From positions 1 to 36,987 of the forward strand of contig JAEULG010000087.1 in assembly GCA_016793875.1 (NCBI GenBank): 36,987 bases of DNA, read 5' to 3'. Position numbers and translations under genes: made by a program. Below the pieces are notes generated by a model, which was not told the DNA's origin, searched no databases, and worked only from the letters and a program-made list of their open reading frames with translations. Source of the stretch: Rhodospirillales bacterium (GTDB lineage Bacteria; Pseudomonadota; Alphaproteobacteria; Rhodospirillales; Defluviicoccaceae). Below, one piece after another: positions 18,068 through 25,829 of this stretch (positions are counted from its first letter, which is position 1; each line of letters opens with the position of its first letter).

Positions 18068-18862
18068 CTAGACGATCGAGCGGACGACGCCGCCATCCAC
18101 GCGCAGCGCGGCGCCGGTGGTGGCCGACGCCTGCTGCGAGCAAACGTAGACGACCATGCTGGCCACCTCGTCGACGCTCGCCAGCCGGCCGATCAGTGAG
18201 GACGGCCGCTCGCTGCGGACGAATTCCTTTTCGTACTCTGCCAGGGGCTGACCGCGTTGCTCGGCCATCTTGCCGAGGAAGTCGGCGACGCCCTCGCTGC
18301 GGGTCGGCCCCGGCAGCACCGCGTTGACGGTGACACCGCTGTCGGGGATGGTCTCGGCGATGCCGCGGGAAACCGCCAGCTGCGCTGTCTTGGTCATCCC
18401 GTAGTGCACCATCTCGCGGGGGATCTGCACGCCCGATTCCGAGGAGATGAAGACGATCCGGCCCCAGCCGGCGGCGAGCATGCCGGGCAGATAGGCGCGG
18501 CTCAGCCGGATGCCGCTCATCACGTTGACCTGGAAGAAGCGCTCCCATTCGGCGTCGTCGATCTCGAGAAACGGCTTCGGATCGAAGATGCCGAGGTTGT
18601 TGACCAGAATATCGCACGTGGAGACCTTCGCCACGAAGTCGCGGGCGCCGGCCGCGGTGCCGAGATCGGCGGCGACGCCCTCGATGCGGGCACCGGCCAC
18701 GGCGCCGGCAAGGCGCCGGGTTGCCTCCTCCACCCGTGCCGGGTCACGGCCGTTGATGACGACGCTGGCGCCGGCCGCAGCCAGGCCACGGGCGGTTGCC
18801 CAGCCAATGCCGCTGGTCGAGCCGCTTACCACCGCCCGCTTCCCGGAAAGATCGATGTGCAT
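18068..18862 (-). CDS. Short-chain dehydrogenase/reductase
   Basis: 264 residues from ATG 18862, with AAGGGA upstream. It is a classical SDR: glycine motif GSTSGIG (14-20), NNLG (88-91, NNAG variant), catalytic S141, Y154 and K158 (YGMTK), and the PG motif after the active site. Such tetrameric Rossmann-fold enzymes oxidise or reduce alcohols, ketones or acyl intermediates with NAD(P). The R at position 39 (NGRD) after beta-2 suggests NADP(H). The substrate cannot be inferred. The C-terminus A-L-R-V-D-G-G is typical. It is convergent with the RMD1 gene and divergent from the lipoprotein-like gene, so it probably forms a single-gene transcript. Confidence 0.9.
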   Translation of the reverse strand: MHIDLSGKRAVVSGSTSGIGWATARGLAAAGASVVINGRDPARVEEATRRLAGAVAGARIEGVAADLGTAAGARDFVAKVSTCDILVNNLGIFDPKPFLEIDDAEWERFFQVNVMSGIRLSRAYLPGMLAAGWGRIVFISSESGVQIPREMVHYGMTKTAQLAVSRGIAETIPDSGVTVNAVLPGPTRSEGVADFLGKMAEQRGQPLAEYEKEFVRSERPSSLIGRLASVDEVASMVVYVCSQQASATTGAALRVDGGVVRSIV

Positions 18863-19057
18863 GGTCTGTCCCTTGTTGGTTGCTCTCGGCTGCCCCCCGC
18901 GGCCTGCGTCCCCGGGGGGGCCGCACGTTGGAAATAATGTGGCCCCGCGACGGCGGAGTTCAGCCGGAACGTTGCGGGTTTTTGTTGAGCGGGCCTTAAC
19001 GGCGGTGTAGCAAGCGGTGAGCTGCTACTGCGGTAGCCCTGAATGGGGGGTATGGCC

Positions 19058-19486
19058 ATGCCGAAGCCGACGTCCGTGCGTTTCCGGTCCGCTCTGCTCG
19101 GGGCGGGGCTGTTATCGCTCGCAGTCACCGCGGGGTGCACGATGATCGAGCACCAGCAGGCGAAGAGCACCGAACAGTTGCTGGCCGCCGGCGGCTTTTC
19201 GATCAAGGCGGCGGACACGCCAGAAAAGCTGGCGGCGCTGGAGCGGATGAAGCAGCGCAAGCTGCTGCGGCGCAAGGGGCCGGACGGCAACCCGCAGTTC
19301 CTGTTCGCCGATGCGCAGTTCTGCCGGTGCCTCTACGTCGGCGACGAGGCGGCCTACCAGAACTTCCAGCGCCTCGCGGTCGAGCAGCAGATCGCCGACG
19401 ACAATAAGGAAGCGGCGCTGGATGCCTCGATGGACTCGCCGTGGGCCTACGACTGGTGGTCACCCGCCTATCCCTACCCGTATTGA
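19058..19486 (+). CDS. Small secreted or lipoprotein-like protein
   Basis: 142 residues if started at ATG 19058, which has GGGGGG 7 bases upstream; in-frame ATGs at 19043 and 19052 are alternatives. A basic N-terminus and hydrophobic core end in SLAVTAGC. The Cys suggests a lipoprotein cleavage site, though Thr at -3 is not ideal. The mature part has a Gln/Lys-rich helical region with FSIKAADTPEKLAALERM and a CRCLYVGDEAAYQNFQRL segment. It ends in an aromatic tail (DWWSPAYPYPY). I recognise this only as a type of small envelope protein seen in alphaproteobacteria; no function can be given. It is convergent with radC, 26 bases away. Confidence 0.75.
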   Translation: MPKPTSVRFRSALLGAGLLSLAVTAGCTMIEHQQAKSTEQLLAAGGFSIKAADTPEKLAALERMKQRKLLRRKGPDGNPQFLFADAQFCRCLYVGDEAAYQNFQRLAVEQQIADDNKEAALDASMDSPWAYDWWSPAYPYPY

Positions 19487-19512
19487 CCGGGCAGCAACCG
19501 CCAGCCGCCGCT

Positions 19513-20523
19513 TTACCGCGACTTGCTGTCGAGCAGGCCGAGCTGGCGGAAGCTGGTGTGGCCGCGGCGCGAGATGATCAGGTGGTCATGCAGGACGACG
19601 CCGACCCGGTCGAGCGCATCGCGCACCATCCGCGTCATCTCGATGTCCGGCTTCGACGGCTGCGGGTGGTTGCTGGGGTGGTTGTGGACCATCACCAGCG
19701 CCGAGGCATCGAGGGCCAGCGCCCGCTTGACCACCTCGCGGGGATAGACCGGCGTGTGGTCGATGGAGCCTTCGTGCTGCTTCTCGTCGGCGATGAGCAC
19801 GTTGCGGCGATCGAGGAACAGCAGCCGGAACTGCTCGACCATGCGGTGCGCCATCTGCGCGCGCAGGTAGGCGATCAGCTTGTCCCAGTTATCGAAGGCC
19901 GGCTGCTCGGTCAGATCCTCGCGCACCAGCCGCGCGGCGAACACCCGCAGGGCCTTGAACAGGGTGACGACGAAGTGGTTCATCCGCCCGATCTCGGAGA
20001 GCTGCTCGACCGGGGCGTTGACGACACCGGCGAGGCTGCCGAACCGGTCGAGCAGTTCCTTGGCGATCGGCTTGGTGTCGATCTTCGGGATGGCGAAGAA
20101 CAGCAGCATCTCCAGCAGCTCGTAGTCCGGAAGCGCCTCGTCAGCGCCGCTGAGGAAGCGCTCGCGCAGCCGCTGCCGGTGGCCCCAGTAGTGCGGACGG
20201 TTGGATCCCGGCGGCAGTACTTCGGCCGCCGCCGCGTCGGAAAGGCCGCCCAGCGCCGCGGCAGGGCACGCCCGGCTTTGCAACGCCTGCCGCGGGTCGG
20301 TCCCGTCGAAGATCCAGACCCGACTGATCCGGTCCCAGCGGCCGCCGAGTTCGCGCAGCAGGTGTCGGTAGGGATGGGTCTCCCCCTTGACCGTGTAGAT
20401 GGACGTCCCGCCGGTCGACGTCCGCACCGATACCAACAATCCCATGCTTCTGAAGTCTGTCACACTGGCGCCGGTGGCGGGATTGGCGAGGGCGTCCGCG
20501 GCGTCCTCCGATCGTTCGCTCAT
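19513..20523 (-). CDS. radC: RadC-family JAB/MPN protein with N-terminal extra domain
   Basis: 336 residues from ATG 20523, with GGAGG upstream; the ATG overlaps the nuclease stop (ATGA), so translation is probably coupled. The RadC core has a helix-hairpin-helix-like region (about 105-190) and a C-terminal JAB domain. Its metal motif is H280-x-H282-P with D293 (VHNHPS to PSKPD). Cellular function of RadC is unsettled despite its name; some members have been linked to replication or genome maintenance. The unusual part is residues about 20-85, with H-P-Y-R-H-L-L-R-E-L-G-G-R-W and V-W-I-F. This resembles the small W-x(5)-W/F modules found on plasmid and helicase proteins. Genomic RadC normally lacks it. 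Confidence 0.88.
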   Translation of the reverse strand: MSERSEDAADALANPATGASVTDFRSMGLLVSVRTSTGGTSIYTVKGETHPYRHLLRELGGRWDRISRVWIFDGTDPRQALQSRACPAAALGGLSDAAAAEVLPPGSNRPHYWGHRQRLRERFLSGADEALPDYELLEMLLFFAIPKIDTKPIAKELLDRFGSLAGVVNAPVEQLSEIGRMNHFVVTLFKALRVFAARLVREDLTEQPAFDNWDKLIAYLRAQMAHRMVEQFRLLFLDRRNVLIADEKQHEGSIDHTPVYPREVVKRALALDASALVMVHNHPSNHPQPSKPDIEMTRMVRDALDRVGVVLHDHLIISRRGHTSFRQLGLLDSKSR

Positions 20524-21077
20524 CGCTGCGCCTCCGTGCTCGACTCGCGGGCATGCTTGCGCCATTCCCAGGGCTCGACGAACGTGCCCTGCCAGAGACC
20601 GGCGCCGACAGCGCGGGCCTCCGCTTCCTCCGGGACGTAGTCCCGGCCGTAGCGGCGGTAGGCCAGAGCCCAGCCGTCACGCACCATCATCGCGTTCAGA
20701 TCGTCCTCGCCCGCGAAGCAGACGGCGACCAGCCGTCCGTAGCGGTCGCGCTTTTCCCCTTTACAGGTGATTATCTTGCCGGCGGTAGCGCCGGCCAGCA
20801 GGCGCTTGGCGTTCTGCCCACAGGCATAGCCGATGCCGGCGACGCTGCACGACTGCCTGGTCTCGGGCGCATCGATGCCTTGCAGGCGTACCCGTTCACC
20901 TGCGACCTGCAAGGTATCGCCGTCGATGACGTGCGCCTCGCCGATGACGTCAGCCCGGACGAATGTGGTAGGAAATGGCAATGTTGCAAGAAAAAAGGCT
21001 GCAAAAAGGTAATGAGCACCCCGCCGCCAGACGGGCGACAGGGGGGAGGACGGCCAACAGCAAGAGACGCGTAACAT
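20520..21077 (-). CDS. Staphylococcal-nuclease-like (thermonuclease) secreted nuclease
   Basis: 185 residues from ATG 21077. The open frame reaches 21242, but the extra N-terminus is not protein-like. A signal peptide or anchor (YLFAAFFLATLPFPTTFVRA) ends near residue 42. The SNase fold follows with the catalytic residues R64 and E72 (VRLQGIDAPE) and R115 (DRYGR), equivalent to R35, E43 and R87 of the staphylococcal enzyme, and the Ca2+-binding D-G-D-T. It should cut DNA or RNA by Ca2+-dependent phosphodiester hydrolysis in the periplasm or outside. Four cysteines in the core suggest disulfides. The last four bases overlap radC, giving a two-gene operon. An SNase-RadC pair is unexpected because one is exported and the other cytoplasmic. 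Confidence 0.85.
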   Translation of the reverse strand: MLRVSCCWPSSPLSPVWRRGAHYLFAAFFLATLPFPTTFVRADVIGEAHVIDGDTLQVAGERVRLQGIDAPETRQSCSVAGIGYACGQNAKRLLAGATAGKIITCKGEKRDRYGRLVAVCFAGEDDLNAMMVRDGWALAYRRYGRDYVPEEAEARAVGAGLWQGTFVEPWEWRKHARESSTEAQR

Positions 21078-21513
21078 CCAGAAGCACCCCGGGTCGGCAA
21101 ACGTGTTCCTGCACCGGCTGCCTCGTGATCGAGACCGCCAGTCGACGCACGATATCTTGTTGGCGAGTACCCATTTCCCCCATGAGGCCGTCACACAACA
21201 GCCTCCATACAAGTAACTATAGCGCGAATCGGGGTAACACACCAGCGGTACGCGAACGGGGTGGCAACGGCCTTGACGTCGCTGGCGGGAGGGAGCACAT
21301 CGCCCGGAGACGATGGGCGTCGCGCGGCAGCTGCCGATGGCCGGCGGCTGGGTGCCGCCGGGAGTTTTTCGGGCGGCACCTGCCGATGCGGTCAGGGGGC
21401 GGCGGCGGGACAGGCCGGTCGCGGAACGCGGCCGATGCTCCCTCCGGAGACGACGCCGCTGGCCGCCGCTGGCACGCCTGACAAAGCTTTCGGCCGGGCA
21501 CGGGGAGATTCAG
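21078..21513. other. Divergent intergenic region, nuclease/alcohol dehydrogenase
   Basis: No convincing gene in these 436 bases. On the minus strand TATAGT (21221-21216) is a good -10 candidate for the nuclease-radC operon, but no clear -35 is present. The plus-strand side leads into a GGGGAGA ribosome site for the alcohol dehydrogenase. Open frames here are low-quality extensions of the flanking genes. Confidence 0.3.
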
Positions 21514-22575
21514 ATGCAGACAAAGGCTTATGCAGCACAATCGCCGACGACGCCGCTGGCGCCGTTCGCCGTCGACCGGCGCGAGCCGGGACCGAGGGAC
21601 GTGGCGATCGACATCCTCTACTGCGGCGTCTGTCATTCCGACCTGCACACCGCGCGCGGCGAATGGCCGGGAATCCTCTACCCCAGCGTGCCCGGGCACG
21701 AGATCGTCGGACGGGCGACCGCCGTCGGCGGTGACGTCAGCCGGATCAAGGTAGGCGACGTCGTTGCCGTCGGTTGCATGGTCGACAGCTGCCGCACCTG
21801 TCCTTCCTGCGGGGAAGGTCTCGAGCAGTACTGTGAGAGCGAACCCGGTTTCGTCGCCACCTACAACGGTCCGCTGCGCGGCGGCGAGAACACTTTCGGC
21901 GGATACTCCGCGGCCATCGTCGTCGACGAGCACTTCGTGCTGACGGTCCGCCACGGCGCCGAGCATCTCGCGGCGGTCGCGCCGCTGCTGTGCGCCGGCA
22001 TCACCACCTGGTCGCCGCTACGTCAGTGGCAGACCGGTCCCGGCAAGAAGGTCGGCGTCGTCGGCATCGGCGGGCTGGGGCACATGGGGCTCAAGCTGGC
22101 GCACGCCCTCGGTGCTCAGGTCGTCGCCTTCACCACCTCGGAGTCGAAGCGGGCGGACGCGATGAAGCTGGGCGCCGACGAGGTGGTGGTATCCAAGGAT
22201 GCCGATGCGATGGCGGCCCATACCGGCAGCTTCGATTTCATCCTCAACACCGTCGCCGCGCCCCACAACCTCGATGCCTTCCTCGCCCTGCTCAAGCGCG
22301 ACGGCACGATGACGATGGTGGGCGCGCCCTCCACCCCGCATCCCTCGCCGAACGTCTTCAACCTGATCCTTGGTCGCCGCCGGCTCGCCGGCTCGCTGAT
22401 CGGCGGCATCGCGGAGACACAGGAGATGCTCGATTTCTGCGCCGAGCACGGCATCGTCGCCGACATCGAGATGATCGCGATGCAGGACATCGAGGCCGCC
22501 TACGCGCGGATGCTGAAGAGCGACGTGAAGTATCGCTTCGTCATCGACATGGCGACGCTGAAGCAGGCGGCCTGA
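21514..22575 (+). CDS. Zinc-dependent NAD(P) alcohol dehydrogenase, YahK/cinnamyl-alcohol type
   Basis: 353 residues from ATG 21514, with GGGGAGA upstream. It is a medium-chain dehydrogenase: catalytic zinc ligands C40 (GVCHSD) and H62-E63 (GHE), structural zinc cysteines C93, C96, C99 and C107, and Rossmann motif GIGGLGHMGL at about 178-187. This set and the G-V-C-H-S-D-L-H motif match the CAD/YahK group, which reduces a broad range of aldehydes with NADPH. It may detoxify aldehydes. Nothing in the neighbourhood fixes a substrate. A strong hairpin at 22642-22670 separates it from the convergent dicarboxylate transporter gene. Confidence 0.92.
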   Translation: MQTKAYAAQSPTTPLAPFAVDRREPGPRDVAIDILYCGVCHSDLHTARGEWPGILYPSVPGHEIVGRATAVGGDVSRIKVGDVVAVGCMVDSCRTCPSCGEGLEQYCESEPGFVATYNGPLRGGENTFGGYSAAIVVDEHFVLTVRHGAEHLAAVAPLLCAGITTWSPLRQWQTGPGKKVGVVGIGGLGHMGLKLAHALGAQVVAFTTSESKRADAMKLGADEVVVSKDADAMAAHTGSFDFILNTVAAPHNLDAFLALLKRDGTMTMVGAPSTPHPSPNVFNLILGRRRLAGSLIGGIAETQEMLDFCAEHGIVADIEMIAMQDIEAAYARMLKSDVKYRFVIDMATLKQAA

Positions 22576-22641
22576 CGCTGGCTCGAAGCCGGGCTCGCGC
22601 GTGCTGCGACAGCCTGCCGGCGGGGTGACGAGGCAACGGGG

Positions 22642-22670
22642 ACGATCCGGGCGAAGACCGCCCGGATCGT
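22642..22670. terminator. Bidirectional terminator hairpin
   Basis: ACGATCCGGGCG (22642-22653) and CGCCCGGATCGT (22659-22670) form a perfect 12-bp stem with a 5-base loop, followed by TT on the plus strand. It lies between the convergent stops of the alcohol dehydrogenase and DctA-like genes. The long stem suits termination in both directions, though the T-tract is weak. Confidence 0.65.
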
Positions 22671-22702
22671 TTGGGTCGCAAGGGCCGCGTGGTGCGGTTC
22701 GG

Positions 22703-24073
22703 TCAGCTCGGCTTGACCGAGGGGTAGCCCTTGGTCTCGGCGGCCACCAGGACCATTTCCGGCTCGTCCGCCTCCGCATCCGTCTCCTTGTTGAGGTGCT
22801 TGCGCAGCCGCTCCGTATCGAGCGCGTTCTCCCACTTCGCGACCACCACTGTCGCCACGCCGTTACCGACGAGATTGGTGAGGGCCCGCGCTTCCGACAT
22901 GAAGCGATCGACGCCGAGGATCAGCGCGATGCTGGCGACCGGGATGTGGCCGACTGCCGCCAGTGTCGAGGCGAGAACGATGAAGCCCGAACCGGTGACA
23001 CCGGCCGCGCCCTTGGACGTCAGCAGCAGGACGGCGATGATCCCCAACTCCTGGCCGATGGTCAGGTCGGTGTTGGTCGCCTGGGCGAGAAAGATCGCCG
23101 CCATCGTCAGGTAGATGCAGGTGCCATCGAGATTGAACGAGTAGCCGGTGGGGATGACGAGGCCGGCAACCGACTTTTCGACGCCGAGGTTCTCCATCTT
23201 GGCGATCATCCGCGGCAGCACTGACTCGGAGGACGACGTCCCGAGCACGATCAGCAGCTCTTCCTTGATGTATCGCACGAACTTGAAGATGTTGAAGCCG
23301 GCCAACCAGGCAATCGTGCCGAGCACGCCGAAGATGAAGATCAGGCAGGTGGTATAGAAGGCTGCCATGAGCTGGCCCAGCGACAGCAGCGTGCCGACGC
23401 CGTACTTGCCGATGGTAAACGCCATCGCGCCGAAAGCACCGATTGGGGCCGCCCGCATGATGATGCCGACGATGGCGAACATAATGTGGGACAGATCATC
23501 GACGAGCTTGAGAACAGGTGCCCCCCGCTCGCCGAGGGTATGGAGGGCAAAAGCGAACAGCAACGCGAACAGCAGAACCTGCAGGATCTCGCCTTCCGCG
23601 AAGGCCCCGACCACCGTCGTCGGAATGATGTGGAGGAAGAAGTCGACGGTGCTCTGGCTCTGCGCCTTGGCCGTGTAGGCGGCGATCGCCTTGGTGTCCA
23701 GGGAGGCGGGGTCGACATTCATGCCGGCGCCCGGCTGCCACAGGTTGACGACGAGGAGGCCTACGATCAGCGCCAGCGTCGTGAGCACCTCGAAGTAGAT
23801 CAGCGCCTTTATGCCGACGCGTCCGACCTTCTTCATGTCGCCCATGCTGGCGATGCCGTGCACGACGGTAAGGAAGATGATCGGCGCGATGATCATCTTG
23901 ATCAACTTGATGAACGCGTCGCCGAGCGGCTTCATCGATGCGCCGATCTCGGGGAAGAAATGCCCCAACAGCACGCCGATGAAAATGGCACAGACGACCT
24001 GGAAATAGAGGCTTTTGTAGAGCCGCTTCGGCTTGGGTGGCGAGTCAGGCTGAGTGGTGAGGGTATTGACCAT
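22703..24073 (-). CDS. dctA: Dicarboxylate/amino acid:cation symporter, DctA-like
   Basis: 456 residues from ATG 24073, with GGGAGG upstream. It belongs to the DAACS family of trimeric elevator transporters that import C4-dicarboxylates or Glu/Asp with H+ or Na+. Eight membrane helices and two re-entrant loops are indicated. The Ser-rich hairpin is [12 protein letters not shown] and the substrate motif is [25 protein letters not shown] and the terminal-domain N-L-V-G-N-G-V-A-T follow. The DctA-type hairpin and length (about 450) favour succinate, malate and fumarate over amino acids. No dctBD pair and no clear sigma-54 site are adjacent. A TAXI binding protein gene lies 145 bases upstream on the same strand. 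Confidence 0.9.
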   Translation of the reverse strand: MVNTLTTQPDSPPKPKRLYKSLYFQVVCAIFIGVLLGHFFPEIGASMKPLGDAFIKLIKMIIAPIIFLTVVHGIASMGDMKKVGRVGIKALIYFEVLTTLALIVGLLVVNLWQPGAGMNVDPASLDTKAIAAYTAKAQSQSTVDFFLHIIPTTVVGAFAEGEILQVLLFALLFAFALHTLGERGAPVLKLVDDLSHIMFAIVGIIMRAAPIGAFGAMAFTIGKYGVGTLLSLGQLMAAFYTTCLIFIFGVLGTIAWLAGFNIFKFVRYIKEELLIVLGTSSSESVLPRMIAKMENLGVEKSVAGLVIPTGYSFNLDGTCIYLTMAAIFLAQATNTDLTIGQELGIIAVLLLTSKGAAGVTGSGFIVLASTLAAVGHIPVASIALILGVDRFMSEARALTNLVGNGVATVVVAKWENALDTERLRKHLNKETDAEADEPEMVLVAAETKGYPSVKPS

Positions 24074-24218
24074 CGCGGTTCCTCCCTGCGACAGGTAGCT
24101 TGGCTACATTTGAATGGCTGATATGAGGAAATCGCCAGACTGAGTGTTTTTTTGTACCAGCGGCTTTGCTTTCATAAGTCGTGCAAATACGGCCGGTACA
24201 TTCAGCGCTTTCGTTCCC

Positions 24219-25196
24219 TCAGTCGGCACGAACGACACCAGACACCATATTGTTGCTGTAATAGCGACTGGCACCGCTGTGGAAGGGTAGAAAGGTGTTC
24301 TGGACGAAGTTCTCCGGCACCGTCGCCGCGGCAGCGGGGTGAGCTTCCAGCAACTGATCATGGTAGGTGAAGACCGCTTCGACGATCTGGTATACCAGAT
24401 CGTCGGGCAGATCTCTGCGCACGACGGCGAAGTTATAAAGGCCGACGGTGGGGTAGGCTTTCATCAGCGACGGGTAAGTGCCTGCCGGGATGTTGACAAC
24501 GGCCAGCTCCGGGATAGCCAGCCGGATGGCTAGTACTTGTTCTTCTTCGACCGGGATGTAGCGGATATTCTTGTTTTTCTCCAGGCTGGCGATCGCCGGG
24601 AACGGCGCGCCAACTGCCGCCGCCAGCACGTCCACCTCGCCGTTCTCCAGCTTCGCCGCCATGTCTTCCCAGCTGCCCTCCACCAGGGTGGCCGAGAGGT
24701 TCAAGGCGCCGAGAATCCGCGGAACGTAGCTGCCTGAGGTGCCGCCGTGCGGCCCGACGCCGATGCGCTTGCCCGCCAAGTCGGCGAGGGTGGCGACAGG
24801 GGAGTTCTTCAATACGATGAAGTGGAAGGGTGTGCTGTACATCGGAAACGCGGCGCGCATGGCCCGGAATGGCTTGCCCTTGGTCCAGTCACCGGTACCG
24901 TTCCAGCCCTGCAGCGCAGCGCCGAGGGTAACGAAGGCGATCTGCGCTTCGTTGGCCTCGACGAGCTGAATGTTCTCGATCGGCCCCTCTGTCGTGCGTT
25001 CGATGACCGGCAAGCCGAGCGCGCGCGTCAGGAGGTTGGCGAGGCCGGCACCGTACGCATGGTAGGTGCCGCCGGGCGATGCCGTTGCCAGCGTCAGAGT
25101 GGTTGGCCAGTTCGGTTGCCTGGCCGCGACCGGCGCCGCCGCTGCCGCAAACGTGATGATGCAGAACAGCAGTAGCCCGCGTGAAGGTATTCGCAT
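24219..25196 (-). CDS. TAXI-family TRAP transporter solute-binding protein
   Basis: 325 residues from ATG 25196, with GGGAGC upstream; the open frame extends 32 residues further but misses the signal peptide. LLLFCIITFAAAAAPVAA is the signal core, cleaved near residue 25. The mature protein is a two-lobe periplasmic binding protein with the TAXI hallmarks: LTLATASPGGTYHAYGAGLA near the start, G-K-R-I-G-V-G-P-H-G-G-T-S-G, and the helical lobe ending. TAXI proteins deliver substrates such as glutamate or 2-oxoglutarate to a fused DctQM membrane protein. None is encoded here; the downstream gene is an unrelated DctA carrier. It may therefore be an orphan that partners with a permease elsewhere, or a sensor input. 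Confidence 0.88.
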   Translation of the reverse strand: MRIPSRGLLLFCIITFAAAAAPVAARQPNWPTTLTLATASPGGTYHAYGAGLANLLTRALGLPVIERTTEGPIENIQLVEANEAQIAFVTLGAALQGWNGTGDWTKGKPFRAMRAAFPMYSTPFHFIVLKNSPVATLADLAGKRIGVGPHGGTSGSYVPRILGALNLSATLVEGSWEDMAAKLENGEVDVLAAAVGAPFPAIASLEKNKNIRYIPVEEEQVLAIRLAIPELAVVNIPAGTYPSLMKAYPTVGLYNFAVVRRDLPDDLVYQIVEAVFTYHDQLLEAHPAAAATVPENFVQNTFLPFHSGASRYYSNNMVSGVVRAD

Positions 25197-25628
25197 GGAC
25201 CAGCTCCCATAGTATTTTATCGCTCGGCCTTTTGGCCTTCGCGCGGGAGTTTTCCTCCCTTTCAGGCGTAGACAATCTTGCACGGGTCGCAATCACGACC
25301 CGTCAGCCCCGCTTGCTTTCCTGTCCGGCACCCGTGTTCATTTGAGAAGCACGTGAGATCTGCAGGATCTCCGGAGGCTATCGCATACGAAAAACAGGCG
25401 CAATGTGATCGTCACCGGTGGCGTTGATGAGCGCGGCGCTCATACCTGACCGGCGCCAAGTGTTGCCTTGTGGCCGAGAGCAGTGGCTTGCCAGCAACAC
25501 CACATTGCGACGCTGCAGTGCAGCACCCACCTATTCGCTGTCAGGGGCCGGTGGTCGGCGCGTTAGTGGTTCTTTGATGGCGCCGGCAGAAACTTCCCGG
25601 TCTCGAACAGAGTTCGTGAGGTGATGTG
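25197..25628. promoter_or_regulatory. Divergent regulatory region with several perfect palindromes
   Basis: These 432 bases between the TAXI gene and the 55-residue membrane protein gene hold no other gene. They contain ACGGGTCG/CGACCCGT (25282-25289 and 25296-25303), GAGATC/GATCTC (25355-25360 and 25366-25371) and ATGAGCGC/GCGCTCAT (25427-25434 and 25436-25443). These are candidate operators or hairpins for the flanking genes. I see no convincing sigma-54 element. Confidence 0.4.
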
Positions 25629-25796
25629 ATGTTCGACCTGCACCCGATACTGATCTCCGCCGAAAGCATCCCGGACTGGCTGGCTGTGGCCTTCTTCGCG
25701 TTCTGGGCCGGGCTTCCGGCATTGGCCCGGTGGCTGCTGACCGACACGTCTGAGCCAGCGGAACGCTCCGTTTCGCCGGCTTCGGTAATTGACTGA
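25629..25796 (+). CDS. Small single-pass membrane protein, 55 residues
   Basis: ATG 25629 is preceded by GAGGTGA at a good distance. The 55-codon product starts MFDLHPILISAESIPDW and has one clear membrane helix (WLAVAFFAFWAGLPALARWLL) followed by a short acidic, Ser-rich tail; the stop is TGA 25794-25796. I recognise no family. The ribosome site, hydrophobic helix and isolated position between two minus-strand units support a real gene. It converges on the symporter-kinase gene, 33 bases from its stop, so it could be a regulatory peptide of a neighbouring transporter. That is a guess from location only. Confidence 0.55.
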   Translation: MFDLHPILISAESIPDWLAVAFFAFWAGLPALARWLLTDTSEPAERSVSPASVID

Positions 25797-25829
25797 GCAT
25801 CGGCGTTTGCTGAGGTTCAGGCGGTGAGG

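Noticed and set aside
19441-20640. Plus-strand open frame of 399 codons opposite radC
   Set aside because: Antisense to intact radC and the end of the nuclease gene; no start signal and no domain.
25197-25628. Sigma-54 promoter upstream of the TAXI gene or the 55-residue gene
   Set aside because: TGGC and TTGC pieces occur, but never with the required -24/-12 spacing.
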